A DNA stretch of 64,000 nt from Paraburkholderia phenazinium (GTDB lineage: Bacteria > Pseudomonadota > Gammaproteobacteria > Burkholderiales > Burkholderiaceae). The notes beneath the pieces are model-generated. The model was not told where the DNA came from, searched no databases, and was given only the letters and a program-made list of their open reading frames with translations. The stretch covers positions 806,001 through 870,000 of the forward strand of contig NZ_FSRU01000002.1 in the NCBI RefSeq assembly GCF_900142845.1, in the 5' to 3' direction. How positions within the stretch are numbered: position 1 is the stretch's first letter; each line of letters starts with the position of its first letter. The translations under genes were made by a program, and so were the position numbers. Below are positions 18,980 through 28,514 of the stretch, piece after piece.

Positions 18980-19228
18980 TCAACCGAGCCGCAACAGCAG
19001 GCCGAAAAGCTCCAGCGCGATGGCGAGTGCCACGATCGTAACCGGCAGCGTCAGGACGATGACCCACAAGGTTCGGCGCGATGCCGGGGACGGCCTGGAC
19101 CCGCTCGACGCGTGCCCTGTGCTCGCCGCGGTCTCGCTCCGGGGCACCGCGTTTGCTGCTCCGCTTTCACGTTCCGTCATCGCCGCGTGTCCGTTGGTTG
19201 TGGTAGTGGCCTCGCAGGGATTATGCAT
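18980..19228 (-). CDS. Small C-terminally anchored hypothetical protein
   Basis: An 82-residue open frame starting MHNPCEATTT with a polar, Ser/Thr/Ala-rich first half and a single hydrophobic helix near the C-terminus (TLWVIVLTLPVTIVALAIAL), preceded by RR. This would place it as a tail-anchored inner-membrane protein. ATG 19180 (MTERES) is an alternative. There is no strong ribosome site and no family I recognise. The clean C-terminal helix argues for a real gene; the weak start argues against. Confidence 0.42.
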   Translation of the reverse strand: MHNPCEATTTTNGHAAMTERESGAANAVPRSETAASTGHASSGSRPSPASRRTLWVIVLTLPVTIVALAIALELFGLLLRLG

Positions 19229-19320
19229 CGCATCGTTGCTTGCCGCAGGTTGATCGGCAAGGGCAAGGACGTCAGGCAATGCGGCGCGCGAGCTTAAGGT
19301 CCCTTTAAGACGGAGCGGAT

Positions 19321-19500
19321 ACATTGAACGCTATCCGCCGGGCGCTGGACGCAGCGCCCAACGGCATCCGCAGCACCCGCAGTGTCACGCAATACCCGCA
19401 GTACCCTCGCAGTACCCTGTTTGCCACGTCCAGTTGCCCCTTGCCTTTGCAGCGGGGTAACCTTTGCAGGCCCGGCCCGTCGCCGGGCCTTTCTTTTTTT
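19321..19500 (+). ncRNA. Candidate small RNA ending in an orphan intrinsic terminator
   Basis: A strong terminator (19469-19500) on the plus strand has no plus-strand gene before it: the nearest are a MOSC gene ending at 18908 and a minus-strand frame. Just upstream is a second hairpin, TTGCCCC (19434-19440) with GGGGTAA (19454-19460). CCTTTGCAG occurs twice, in that hairpin's loop (19444-19452) and immediately before the terminator (19461-19469). The 5' end is a guess. Structure is seen; that it is a regulatory RNA is inferred. Confidence 0.5.
19469..19500 (+). terminator. Intrinsic terminator
   Basis: GGCCCGGC-N5-GCCGGGCC followed by TTTCTTTTTTT, a textbook rho-independent terminator on the plus strand. 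Confidence 0.85.
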
Positions 19501-19574
19501 GCGCGCGTGGATCGCCATTCGCCCGAGGGGCTGCAGCGACAAACCGGTGCCCCGTTCAGGCGCCGGCGTATGGA

Positions 19575-20972
19575 TCAATGGCTGATGGTTTCGAGCGACA
19601 GTCCGCGTGTCGACGGTCCGAGCAGGATCATGCCAATGCCGACCAGCATCGATACCCCGATGAACGCCGCCACCCCCGGCACGCCGTAGCCATGCAACAG
19701 AATGCCGATCGCCAGTCCCGCAAACGCGGCGGAGATCCGGCTCCACGAATAGACAAAGCCGATTGCCCGGGCCCGCACCCGGGTCGGAAACAGCTCGGCC
19801 TGGTAGCCGTGATAGGCATAGGACATGATGTTCGCGGCCAGTGTGAACAGCACCCCCAGCACGATCAGCAACCACGGCGCGGACGCCTGGGAGAACACCG
19901 CGATGACCACGGCCATCGTAATCAGTCCGCCGCAGATCTGCGTCTTGCGCTCCAGCTTGTCGGCGAACCACACGCCCAGCAGCGGCCCGAACGGATTGGC
20001 AATGGCAATCACGAAGGCATACCCGAGGCTCGCCGTCACGTGGATGCCGCGATGGATCAGGAGCGTCGGCACCCAGGCGGCGAAGCCGTAGAAGCCGATC
20101 ACCTGGGCCATGTTGAAGATCGACAGGATGATCGTGCGGGTCCGGTAGCGCGGCCCGAAAATCTCCTTGTACGAACCGGTGCCCGCCTGTTCGGGCGAGA
20201 CCGGCTGCGGGGCCGGCAAGACCACGCCTTTCTCGGCGGCGACCCGGCGTTCGATATCGGCGACGATGCGCTCGGCTTCCTCGATGCGGCCGTGCCGCGC
20301 GAGCCAGCGCGGGCTCTCCGGAATCTTGCGGCGCAGGATCCAGACGATCACCGCGCCCACCGAGCCGATCAGGATCACCACCCGCCAGTATTCGAGACCG
20401 AGCGGCTGGGTGCCCTTTAACGCGTAGGCAAGGAACGCGACGACCGGCACCACCGAGAAGGTGATGAACTGGTTGACCGCATACGCACGGCCCCGCTCGC
20501 CGCTCGGGATCAGCTCGGAGATATAGGTGTCGATGGTGACCAGCTCGACGCCGATACCGATGCCCGCGACAAGGCGCCAGATATCGAGCGCGAAGCCCGA
20601 GGTCTGGAAGGCCATGATGATCGTGCAGACCATGTACCAGATCAGCGACCACGTGAACACGACGCGCCGCCCGAAGCGGTCCGCCACGAAGCCGAACGCC
20701 ACCGTGCCGATCCACAGGCCCGCGAAGGTGGCAAACACAAAGGTACCGAAGCCGGCCACCGCGAGCGGCTGCAGCGCTGCAAAAAAGCCCAGCGACTCAG
20801 GCTTGAACAGCCCCGATTCGACCATGCCGGGTGCGACGTAGCCGGTGAAGAACAGGTCGTAGAACTCGAACACGCCGCCCAGCGAGATCAGGATCACCAT
20901 GATCCAGACGGTGCGTGAGGGGGGCAACCGGTCAAACCGGGCAGCGATTTCAGCCGCCTTCTGAGTGGACAT
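19575..20972 (-). CDS. MFS transporter, sugar/metabolite:H+ symporter type
   Basis: A 465-residue carrier of the SV2/NiaP-like or metabolite:H+ symporter branch. It has GVFEFYDLFFTGYVAPGM in helix 1, the ADRFGRRV loop motif between helices 2 and 3, IPESPRWLARHGR after helix 6 and YHGYQAELFPTRVRARAIG late in the protein, all hallmarks of this branch. ATG 20972 has AAGAGG upstream; the frame runs 80 codons further without plausible coding character. It stands alone. Likely substrate is an aromatic acid, sugar or small organic acid; not decidable. Confidence 0.9.
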   Translation of the reverse strand: MSTQKAAEIAARFDRLPPSRTVWIMVILISLGGVFEFYDLFFTGYVAPGMVESGLFKPESLGFFAALQPLAVAGFGTFVFATFAGLWIGTVAFGFVADRFGRRVVFTWSLIWYMVCTIIMAFQTSGFALDIWRLVAGIGIGVELVTIDTYISELIPSGERGRAYAVNQFITFSVVPVVAFLAYALKGTQPLGLEYWRVVILIGSVGAVIVWILRRKIPESPRWLARHGRIEEAERIVADIERRVAAEKGVVLPAPQPVSPEQAGTGSYKEIFGPRYRTRTIILSIFNMAQVIGFYGFAAWVPTLLIHRGIHVTASLGYAFVIAIANPFGPLLGVWFADKLERKTQICGGLITMAVVIAVFSQASAPWLLIVLGVLFTLAANIMSYAYHGYQAELFPTRVRARAIGFVYSWSRISAAFAGLAIGILLHGYGVPGVAAFIGVSMLVGIGMILLGPSTRGLSLETISH

Positions 20973-21443
20973 GTACGCCTCTTGTTTTAGACATTCTGGA
21001 AGGTTGACCGCCGGGCATGTGGCCCGTTGCGTTGGCGGCAATTTCGCACGACGCCGCGTGCGTTCGCAATGCGGACGAATACGGAGACCGGCTTGCCCCG
21101 CTGGATTCGCACGCTGCGAAATGTCAATGAAACGAAAATGACTCGGTAAATATTCGACAAGACGCGGATTTGAGTTCGAATAGCATCCTGCAATAAGACC
21201 TGGGCGACTCAATGATGCGTCATGACCATCTGGGCGCCGTCGTCCACGCGTTCGGCGCAGGGCACAGCCTGAATGTGCTGCGCGATTCGGGCGTGCGGGT
21301 CGACGCCGGACCCCGGATGTCAGCTAAACCGTTTGTGCCCTGACTCACTCATTGCATAAAGGGACGAATTGATTATTTGGTAAGCCGAATGCAGGAAAGC
21401 AATTGTGCTTGGTCATTGATTTTTTTCAGGTTAAATTTAAGCC

Positions 21444-21503
21444 GCTTTCTGGAACGTTCTCCACCGAACGTTTGGGCCCGTGCATCAGAGCGGGCTTTTT
21501 TTT
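21444..21503 (+). ncRNA. Candidate short small RNA with CTCCACC-containing loop
   Basis: Hairpin AACGTTC-TCCACC-GAACGTT (21453-21472) is followed 3 bases later by an intrinsic terminator, GCCCG (21476-21480), CGGGC (21491-21495), then eight T. A possible promoter is TTGGTC (21409-21414), 17 bases, TAAATT (21432-21437), giving a transcript of about 60 nt. The exposed TCCACC could pair with Shine-Dalgarno-like GGUGGA. No protein gene explains the terminator. Confidence 0.5.
21476..21503 (+). terminator. Intrinsic terminator
   Basis: GCCCG-N10-CGGGC followed by TTTTTTTT on the plus strand; the upstream GGG extends the stem only by weak pairs. Confidence 0.75.
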
Positions 21504-22142
21504 GCCTGATGCAGCGGGTCGGCCGAGGTTCGCAGCCGTGCCGCCCGTACGACAAAATAGAGTCCGCTGCCGACATCAGGTATTAAATACCGCTTAATCG
21601 GACCGCCACCATTTAATTTATTCTGAACAATTGCGGCTTTCATTTCCGTGGATGGCAATGAAATGGAGTTGACGTCGTTTTATCGCTTTCAGTCTGCTGC
21701 CGATGCGGGTAACCTGAAGTGGCGGAGGCGTCAAACCATGGATTCCCCGGTCCGATTGATGCCGCCGTGTAGCAAGTGAATTGCGCGCGCCCATGCAGGT
21801 CCCGGGAGCGCGCATCTTTTTGTCGCCGCGCGTCGAACGCCGTCATGGCGTCGACTCCACCGCATATCGTTCACCATCAAGCGGATTCGCAACGGCATTG
21901 CCCGAGATCAGCTAAGTTCGGATAACTGAACACTTGACGGGCAAGCGACGAATCAGGCAGTTCCACGAGACGCCACCAGTCCGGCGCCGCCGCCGTCGAC
22001 TTCAGCGACACCTGCGTCTCAGCGCGCGTATGATCAATACCGGCTAAACCGCTTCGCCCAAGCCCACGGTATGGCCGCCCGACGGCGCGAACCGCGCACG
22101 GCGGCCGTACTCATCACTCTCGCCTGTGGAGGAACTTACCGT

Positions 22143-22811
22143 ATGAGCGCGCCTGAAGAAGTCGTATTCCTGCTCGATGTCGACAACACGTTGCTGAACA
22201 ACGATGCCGTGGTCGCGGATCTGCGCGCCCATCTGAACGAAGAGTTCGGGGCGAGCAGCGACCGGTACTGGGAAATCTTCGAAACGCTGCGTAGCGAACT
22301 GGGCTACGCCGATTACCTCGGAGCCTTGCAACGCTACCGGCTGGAGCGTCAGTGCGACACCCGGCTGATGCTGATGTCGTCGTTCCTGATCGACTATCCG
22401 TTCCCGAGCCGCCTGTACCCCAACGCGCTGGCGACGCTCGCGCGGCTGCGCACGCTTGGCCCGACGGTGATCCTGTCCGACGGCGACGTGGTGTTCCAGC
22501 CCCGCAAGATCAAGCAGTCGGGACTCTGGGACGCCGTGGAAGGGCGCGTACTGATCTACATCCACAAGGAGCAGATGCTCGACGAGGTCGTGCAACGCTA
22601 TCCGGCTCGCCGCTACGTGATGATCGACGACAAGCTGCGGATCCTCGCCGCGATGAAACAGAGCTGGAAAGAGCGGCTGATTACCGTCTTTCCACGCCAG
22701 GGGCATTACGCGCTGGACACGGCCAATCTCGTCGCCTACCCGCCGGCCGACATCACGATCGAGCATATCGGCGATCTGGCCAGCATGGATCTCGCGGTGT
22801 TTTCCGCCTAA
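22143..22811 (+). CDS. HAD-family hydrolase
   Basis: A 222-residue haloacid dehalogenase-like hydrolase. Motif I is FLLDVDNTLLNND (nucleophile and acid aspartates near residues 12 and 14), a small helical cap follows, motif II is VILSDGD, the lysine is in RKIKQSG, and motif III is YVMIDDKLRIL. GGAGG (22129-22133) precedes ATG 22143. It lies 113 bp upstream of phosphoketolase in the same direction, so a sugar- or acyl-phosphate phosphatase role is plausible but unproven. Confidence 0.85.
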   Translation: MSAPEEVVFLLDVDNTLLNNDAVVADLRAHLNEEFGASSDRYWEIFETLRSELGYADYLGALQRYRLERQCDTRLMLMSSFLIDYPFPSRLYPNALATLARLRTLGPTVILSDGDVVFQPRKIKQSGLWDAVEGRVLIYIHKEQMLDEVVQRYPARRYVMIDDKLRILAAMKQSWKERLITVFPRQGHYALDTANLVAYPPADITIEHIGDLASMDLAVFSA

Positions 22812-22924
22812 GTCTCGCCCGCTGCGAACCTTGCCGTCGCACGCTTGTCACACCCCGGACGGACAGTGGAATGCTCTGATGCACACCCCACGTGAACAGG
22901 CAGTCCATACCATGGAGTGACCCG

Positions 22925-25309
22925 ATGGCCGAGATCAACACCCAGAACCCGGTGCTGGATGCCGAAACGTTGCGCAAGATGGACCGCTACTGGAACGCGT
23001 GCAATTACCTCGCGGCCGGCATGATCTACCTGCGCGACAATCCGCTTTTGCGCGAACCGCTCAAGCCGGAACACATCAAACGGCGCCTGCTCGGGCACTG
23101 GGGCTCGGATCCCGGTCAGAGCTTCCTGCTGGTTCACCTGAACCGCCTGATCCGCAAACTCGACCTGAACGTCGTGTATATCGCCGGTCCTGGCCATGGC
23201 GCGCCGGCCACGCTGGCGAGCAGCTATCTTGAAGGCCATTACTCGGAGATCTATCCGGACCGCAGCGAAGACGAAGCCGGCATGCGGCGCTTTTTCCGCC
23301 AGTTTTCGTTTCCTGGCGGGATCGGCTCGCATTGCACGCCCGAGACGCCCGGTTCGATTCACGAAGGCGGCGAACTCGGCTACAGCCTCTCGCACGGCTA
23401 CGGCGCAGCGTTCGACAACCCGGATCTCATCGTCACCGTGATGGTGGGCGACGGCGAGGCGGAAACGGGACCGCTCGCCACTTCATGGCATTCGAACAAA
23501 TTCCTCAATCCGATCCGCGACGGCGCCGTGTTGCCGGTGCTGCATCTGAACGGCTACAAGATCGCCAATCCGACCATCCTCGCGCGCATTCCGCATGAGG
23601 AACTGGAAGCGTTGCTGACGGGCTACGGACACAAGCCGTATTTCGTCGAAGGCGACGAACCGGAAGCGATGCATCAGAAGATGGCCGCCACGCTCGAACA
23701 CTGCATCGGCGAAATCCGCGCCATCCAGCAGCAGGCGCGCGCAAGCGGCCGTGCCGAACGGCCGCGCTGGCCGATGATCGTGCTGCGCTCGCCCAAGGGC
23801 TGGACCGGTCCGAAGGAAGTGGACGGACACCGCGTAGAGGGTTCGTGGCGTGCGCACCAGGTGCCGATTCCCGATCCCGCCACCAACGAGAAAAACCTGA
23901 AAGTGCTCGAAGGCTGGCTGCGGCGCTATCGTCCGGAAGACCTGTTCGACGAACACGGCCGGCTGGTGGCCGAGCTGCGCGAACTCGCGCCCAGCGGCTC
24001 GCGCCGCATCAGCGCCAATCCGCATGCGAACGGCGGACTGCTGTGCAAGGCGCTCGATATGCCCGAGTTTCGCGAGTACGGTGTCGACGCCGGCGCGCCC
24101 GGTTCGACCTATGTGTCGCCCACGGATGTGCTCGGCAAGTTTCTCTGCGAAGTCATGCGGCGCAATATGAGCGACTTTCGTGTGTTCGGGCCGGACGAGA
24201 CGGCCAGCAACCGGCTGACGGCGATCTACGAGGCTTCGGAGAAAACCTGGCTGGCCGACTTCGAGCCCAGCGACGAGGACGGCGGCGAGCTGTCGGTGGA
24301 CGGCCGCGTCATGGAAATGCTCAGCGAGCACACGCTCGAAGGATGGTTCGAGGGCTACGTGCTGACGGGACGGCATGGGCTATTCGCCACCTATGAAGCA
24401 TTCGTGCACGTAATCGACTCGATGTTCAACCAGCACGCCAAATGGCTGGAAAAGGCGAAGCTCGAGTTGAGATGGCGGCAACCGGTGCCGTCCATCAACC
24501 TGCTGATTACGTCGCTGGTCTGGCGTCAGGATCACAACGGCTTTACGCACCAGGACCCGGGCTTTCTCGACGTCGTCACCAACAAAAGCCCGAACGTGGT
24601 GCGCATCTATCTGCCGCCCGACGCCAATTGCCTCTTGAGCGTGGCCGACCATTGCCTGCGTTCGCGCGATTACGTCAACGTGATCGTCGCCGACAAGCAG
24701 CCGCATTTGCAGTACCTCGACATGGCCGCGGCGGTCACGCATTGCACGAAGGGCATCGGCATCTGGGACTGGGCCTCCACCGATCAGGGCGCCGAGCCGG
24801 ACGTGGTGATGGCCTGCGCGGGCGACATCCCGACCATGGAATCGCTGGCGGCGGTGCAGATTCTGCGGGAGAAGTTTCCCAGCCTGAAGATCCGCTTCGT
24901 CAACGTGGTCGACCTGTTCCGGTTGATGCCCGATACCGAGCATCCGCACGGCCTGTCGGACCGCGATTTCGATTCGCTGTTCACGCGCGACAAGCCGGTC
25001 ATCTTCAACTTCCACTCGTATTCGTCGCTGGTGCACAAGCTCACCTACCGCCGCGCCAATCACGACAACCTGCACGTGCACGGCTATCACGAGAAGGGCA
25101 ACATCAACACGCCGCTCGAACTGGCCATCATCAACCAGGTGGATCGCTTTTCGCTGGCTATCGACGCGATCGACCGCGTGCCGGGCCTGCGCGGTGTCGG
25201 CGACCACGCCAAGGAGTGGCTGCGCGACCAGATCATCGAGCATGTCGCGTATGCGCATGCCGAGGGGATCGACAGGGAAGAGATCCGCAACTGGACCTGG
25301 ACGGGGTAG
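22925..25309 (+). CDS. xfp: Phosphoketolase (xylulose-5-P/fructose-6-P)
   Basis: A 794-residue thiamine-diphosphate enzyme splitting xylulose-5-phosphate (and possibly fructose-6-phosphate) to acetyl phosphate plus glyceraldehyde-3-phosphate (or erythrose-4-phosphate). Signatures seen are [17 protein letters not shown] (about residue 147), [22 protein letters not shown] in part (about 175), and C-terminal HQDPGF. ATG 22925 with GGAG before it is preferred over a frame extension of 11 codons. The stop is 4 bp from acetate kinase, which would convert the acetyl phosphate to acetate and ATP. Confidence 0.97.
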   Translation: MAEINTQNPVLDAETLRKMDRYWNACNYLAAGMIYLRDNPLLREPLKPEHIKRRLLGHWGSDPGQSFLLVHLNRLIRKLDLNVVYIAGPGHGAPATLASSYLEGHYSEIYPDRSEDEAGMRRFFRQFSFPGGIGSHCTPETPGSIHEGGELGYSLSHGYGAAFDNPDLIVTVMVGDGEAETGPLATSWHSNKFLNPIRDGAVLPVLHLNGYKIANPTILARIPHEELEALLTGYGHKPYFVEGDEPEAMHQKMAATLEHCIGEIRAIQQQARASGRAERPRWPMIVLRSPKGWTGPKEVDGHRVEGSWRAHQVPIPDPATNEKNLKVLEGWLRRYRPEDLFDEHGRLVAELRELAPSGSRRISANPHANGGLLCKALDMPEFREYGVDAGAPGSTYVSPTDVLGKFLCEVMRRNMSDFRVFGPDETASNRLTAIYEASEKTWLADFEPSDEDGGELSVDGRVMEMLSEHTLEGWFEGYVLTGRHGLFATYEAFVHVIDSMFNQHAKWLEKAKLELRWRQPVPSINLLITSLVWRQDHNGFTHQDPGFLDVVTNKSPNVVRIYLPPDANCLLSVADHCLRSRDYVNVIVADKQPHLQYLDMAAAVTHCTKGIGIWDWASTDQGAEPDVVMACAGDIPTMESLAAVQILREKFPSLKIRFVNVVDLFRLMPDTEHPHGLSDRDFDSLFTRDKPVIFNFHSYSSLVHKLTYRRANHDNLHVHGYHEKGNINTPLELAIINQVDRFSLAIDAIDRVPGLRGVGDHAKEWLRDQIIEHVAYAHAEGIDREEIRNWTWTG

Positions 25310-25313
25310 GGCG

Positions 25314-26525
25314 ATGACGCAGACGCAGACGAATCCGGCGACGATCCTCGTGCTGAACAGCGGCTCGTCGTCGCTCAAGTTCGGCCTCTTCAAGGCGGGC
25401 CATGCCGCTGCGGCGGGCGGCGGCGTAGCGGCTTCTCACGAAGCGGACGAAGCCGTTCAGGATGACGAATCGCTTTTGCTGAAAGGCAGCGCCGAGGGCA
25501 TTGGCCGGCCGGACGGTAGTCTGAAGATTCAGGCTGCGGACGGCACCGTTCTGCTTCAGGCGGACCATGTGCTGGAGTCGCAAACCGACGCCTTGCAGAA
25601 GCTCGCCGGCGTGCTGGCGGAGCGCGGCCACACCCGGCCGGCCGCGGTCGGGCATCGGGTGGTGCATGGCGGGCCACATCTGCGCGAGCATCAGCTTCTC
25701 ACGCCCGGGGTCATGCAGCATCTGCGCGACGCGGTGCATTTTGCGCCGCTGCATATTCCCCCGGCGCTGGCGCTGATCGATCAGGCCACGCAGATTTTCG
25801 GCGACGCCCGGCATTACGCCTGTTTCGATACGGCCTTCCATTGCACGATGCCGCCGGTCGCTACGCAGCTTGCGTTGCCGCGCCGCTATGCGGAGTCCGG
25901 TGTGATTCGCTACGGTTTTCATGGTTTGTCGTACGAATCATTGGTGCGGCGTCTCGGCAAGGCGTTGCCCGCCCGCGCCGTGTTTGCGCATCTGGGCAAT
26001 GGCTCGAGCGTGTGTGCGCTGCGCGATGGACGTTCCATCGATACCTCGATGGGGCTCACGCCGACCGGCGGCCTACCCATGGCCACCCGCAGCGGCGATC
26101 TCGACCCCGGCGTGCTGCTGTACCTGATGCGTACCGAGCAGCCCAGCGCGGAGCGGCTCGAAACATTGCTGAATCGCGAGAGCGGCCTTGCCGGTTTTAC
26201 TGCGGGCGAGGGCGACATGCAGGCGCTGGAGAAACGCAGCGCGGCAGGCGATCAGGATGCCGAACTGGCGATCGACGCGTTTGCGACGGCGGTGCGTAAA
26301 TATGTGGGCGCCTATGCAGCGCTGCTGGGCGGCATCGATCTGCTGGTGTTTGCGGGAGGCATTGGCGAACACAGTGCCGAAGTGCGGCGGCGTGTCTGCG
26401 CGGGTCTCGAGTTCATGGGGCTGAAGGCCGACGATCCCGCCGGCAAGGTGCGCGTGCTGCACACCGAAGAAGAGCGGCAGATTGCGCGCCATTGCCGGAC
26501 GTTGATGGGGCAAGCGGCGGGCTAG
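25314..26525 (+). CDS. ackA: Acetate kinase
   Basis: A 403-residue ASKHA-fold kinase turning acetyl phosphate and ADP into acetate and ATP. It has LNSGSSSLKFGLF (residues 13-25), VGHRVVHGG, DTAFHCTMP, YGFHGLSYE, HLGNGSSV and FAGGIGEHS, all family signatures. An Ala/Gly/acidic stretch at about residues 28-55 is longer than in E. coli AckA. It starts 4 bp after xfp, so the two form one operon and a phosphoketolase-acetate kinase shunt. Confidence 0.96.
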   Translation: MTQTQTNPATILVLNSGSSSLKFGLFKAGHAAAAGGGVAASHEADEAVQDDESLLLKGSAEGIGRPDGSLKIQAADGTVLLQADHVLESQTDALQKLAGVLAERGHTRPAAVGHRVVHGGPHLREHQLLTPGVMQHLRDAVHFAPLHIPPALALIDQATQIFGDARHYACFDTAFHCTMPPVATQLALPRRYAESGVIRYGFHGLSYESLVRRLGKALPARAVFAHLGNGSSVCALRDGRSIDTSMGLTPTGGLPMATRSGDLDPGVLLYLMRTEQPSAERLETLLNRESGLAGFTAGEGDMQALEKRSAAGDQDAELAIDAFATAVRKYVGAYAALLGGIDLLVFAGGIGEHSAEVRRRVCAGLEFMGLKADDPAGKVRVLHTEEERQIARHCRTLMGQAAG

Positions 26526-26576
26526 GACCTGCGTGCCCGTGCTGTGGTGTATCCCCACGCCGGGGCGCGACGGTGC

Positions 26577-27062
26577 TCAGACGCGCTTGCCGTGTCGCCC
26601 TTGGGCAGCGCCGCCGGCCTTGAGGGTGGTGTGGTCGGATACGCCCGCCACGCCGAACAGACGGCTGACATCCTCTAGCGCGGCCGCCTTCTGCTCGCCC
26701 CGGTCAAGCTGACCGACCAGCGTGATCCACCCGTGTTCCACCTTGACCTTGAGCGCGTTCTGCGGCACCCAGGCGTCCCAGGCAAGGCGCGTCAGCGCTT
26801 GCGCGGCGATCTCGTCATCGCGCAACCTGGCCGTGCCCGCGGCGCGAATCTCCACCGCCACGACCACCGCTTTGACCTCCTTGAGCCGCAACGTGGCAGC
26901 CTCGGCGCGATGCTTCTCGTCGGCGTGCTGCACGTGGCCCAGCAGCGTCACGATGCCGGCCTGCGCGATAGCGCCGACGCGGCCCGCCGGCATGCCAGCC
27001 GCGCTTAACTCGGCCATGACCGCGCGTTGCAATGCCTCGTCGTTGGAAAGGACGTGTTTCAT
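26577..27062 (-). CDS. BON-domain protein
   Basis: A 161-residue protein with two BON domains (about residues 8-70 and 80-145), each with the GIVTLLGHV or GWITLVGQL core strand. BON proteins such as OsmY bind membranes or protect against stress; this one has no signal peptide and begins MKHVLSNDEALQ, so it is probably cytosolic. AAGGAG lies about 12 bases before ATG 27062. It is convergent with ackA and divergent from the acyl-CoA dehydrogenase gene. Confidence 0.85.
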   Translation of the reverse strand: MKHVLSNDEALQRAVMAELSAAGMPAGRVGAIAQAGIVTLLGHVQHADEKHRAEAATLRLKEVKAVVVAVEIRAAGTARLRDDEIAAQALTRLAWDAWVPQNALKVKVEHGWITLVGQLDRGEQKAAALEDVSRLFGVAGVSDHTTLKAGGAAQGRHGKRV

Positions 27063-27263
27063 CGAGCTCGAATCTCCTTCATGCGGCGTCGCCCGGTGGG
27101 GGAAAGAACGTCCGGCAAACGTAGTTCTCCATTATGCGAGCTTCGCTCGCGCCGCGCTGGGTGAGTGAAATGCAGGGCGGGGCACGTCGCTTGCGGAGAC
27201 CCGGCAAGCGCTGCGGTTCCCCAACGGCCGCGCAGTCCAGTCGAAGCGGTCAAGGGAGGCCAG

Positions 27264-28391
27264 ATGCTCGATACCCGTATTCGTGCAGCCGATCACGAGG
27301 CAAGGCGACGTACCCATGACGCCACGCCCGACGATGACGTCATCGCCGAAAATCATCAGGACTCTGTAAAAAATCCACTGGATGCGCTCGAAGCATTCCT
27401 GGCGCGCGCGTCCTTCGACACGTCGGATCCCGCCGCGCTCGGCGCGATGCTGGGGCAGATGGTCGACGCAGGATACGATCGCGTGCCCTTGCCGGGCAGC
27501 GGCGAAACGCTCGCACGATGGCGCGCGCTGGCGTCGGTAGCCGCCCGCGATCTCGGTCTCGTCAAGCTGTTCGAAGGCCATACGGATGCGCTCGCGATCC
27601 TCGCTGAACTGGGCGCGCCCGCGCTGCCTGCCGGCAGCCGCTGGGGCGTCTGGGCTGCCGAAGCCCCTGGCGCACGCGTGCTGGCCACGCCGCTCGCGGA
27701 CGGTCAACTGCGGCTGACGGGCACCAAAGCGTGGTGCTCCGGCGCGCATGCCGTGAGCCACGCGCTGGTGACGGCGTGGCTCGGCGACCAACCGGTGCTG
27801 GCCGCGCTCGCCCTGGATCAACCCTCGATCTCGATCTCCACTTGCCACTGGCACGCGGTCGGCATGCGCGCCACGGCGAGCGGCGACGTCACGTTCAACG
27901 AGACGCCGGCGCGTCAGCTCGGCGCACCGCACGGCTACGTGCGACGGGCCGGCTTCTGGCAGGGCGGCGCGGGCATTGCCGCGTGCTGGTACGGCGCGGC
28001 GGCGGGCGTCGCCGGCATGATGGCCGGGGCGGTGGCCGCTCGCCCGGATGCGCATCGTCTTGCGCATATGGGTGCGGTCGAGGTCGCGCTGGCAGGAGCG
28101 GCGGCGGTGCTGCGCGCCACGGCGGCGCAGATCGACGCGCATCCCGCCGACGAGCTCATGAGCGCAGCCTTGCGCGCGCGGCTCGTGGTGGAAGCGGCGG
28201 CCACCACGGTGATGGACCACGCAGGCCGGGCGCTCGGCGCGGCGCCGCTGTGCCGCAACGAACGGTTTGCGCGGGCGATGGCCGACCTGCCGGTGTTCCT
28301 CAGACAAAGCCACGCGGAGCGCGACCTCGCCGCGCTCGGCGAACGCTCGCTGGAACAGCGCGGCGACGGCGGCGATCCGTGGGCGCTTTAA
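27264..28391 (+). CDS. Acyl-CoA dehydrogenase family protein
   Basis: A 375-residue flavoprotein of the acyl-CoA dehydrogenase fold. The middle beta domain has LRLTGTKAWCSGAHAVSHALV and the C-terminal helical domain is alanine-rich. AGGGAGG (27253-27259) fixes the start at ATG 27264. It heads a cluster with a NodS-like methyltransferase and a GT2 glycosyltransferase; in other proteobacteria the same trio is joined by a PIG-L deacetylase, which is not seen in this window. Such clusters are thought to build or modify a secondary metabolite, but the product is unknown to me. Confidence 0.85.
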   Translation: MLDTRIRAADHEARRRTHDATPDDDVIAENHQDSVKNPLDALEAFLARASFDTSDPAALGAMLGQMVDAGYDRVPLPGSGETLARWRALASVAARDLGLVKLFEGHTDALAILAELGAPALPAGSRWGVWAAEAPGARVLATPLADGQLRLTGTKAWCSGAHAVSHALVTAWLGDQPVLAALALDQPSISISTCHWHAVGMRATASGDVTFNETPARQLGAPHGYVRRAGFWQGGAGIAACWYGAAAGVAGMMAGAVAARPDAHRLAHMGAVEVALAGAAAVLRATAAQIDAHPADELMSAALRARLVVEAAATTVMDHAGRALGAAPLCRNERFARAMADLPVFLRQSHAERDLAALGERSLEQRGDGGDPWAL

Positions 28392-28421
28392 GACGGGGCG
28401 CGTAGCCGCGGGCGGCATGCC

Positions 28422-28457
28422 AGACGTGCCGGACGTGCCAGACGTGCCGGACGTGCA
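28422..28457. repeat. Four copies of a 9-bp tandem repeat
   Basis: RGACGTGCC repeated four times (AGACGTGCC, GGACGTGCC, AGACGTGCC, GGACGTGCA) in the spacer between the acyl-CoA dehydrogenase and methyltransferase genes. Confidence 0.85.
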
Positions 28458-28514
28458 GGGTGCGTCCTCAGCCATACAGCGATAGACCGCAAGCTAGATA
28501 ACAAGGAGTCCGAC

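Larger units (their letters stand above)
20973..22142. other. 1.17-kb gene-poor spacer
   Basis: Noticeably more AT-rich than its surroundings, especially 21350-21650. It contains the promoter regions of the minus-strand MFS gene and plus-strand HAD gene, one orphan terminator with a preceding hairpin (21453-21503), and a 43-codon frame at 21212-21343 without a good ribosome site. I see nothing else that can be supported. Confidence 0.6.

Noticed and set aside
21212..21343. 43-codon frame in the gene-poor spacer
   Set aside because: No ribosome site and no recognisable product; could instead be the leader of the downstream small-RNA candidate, so not listed as a gene.
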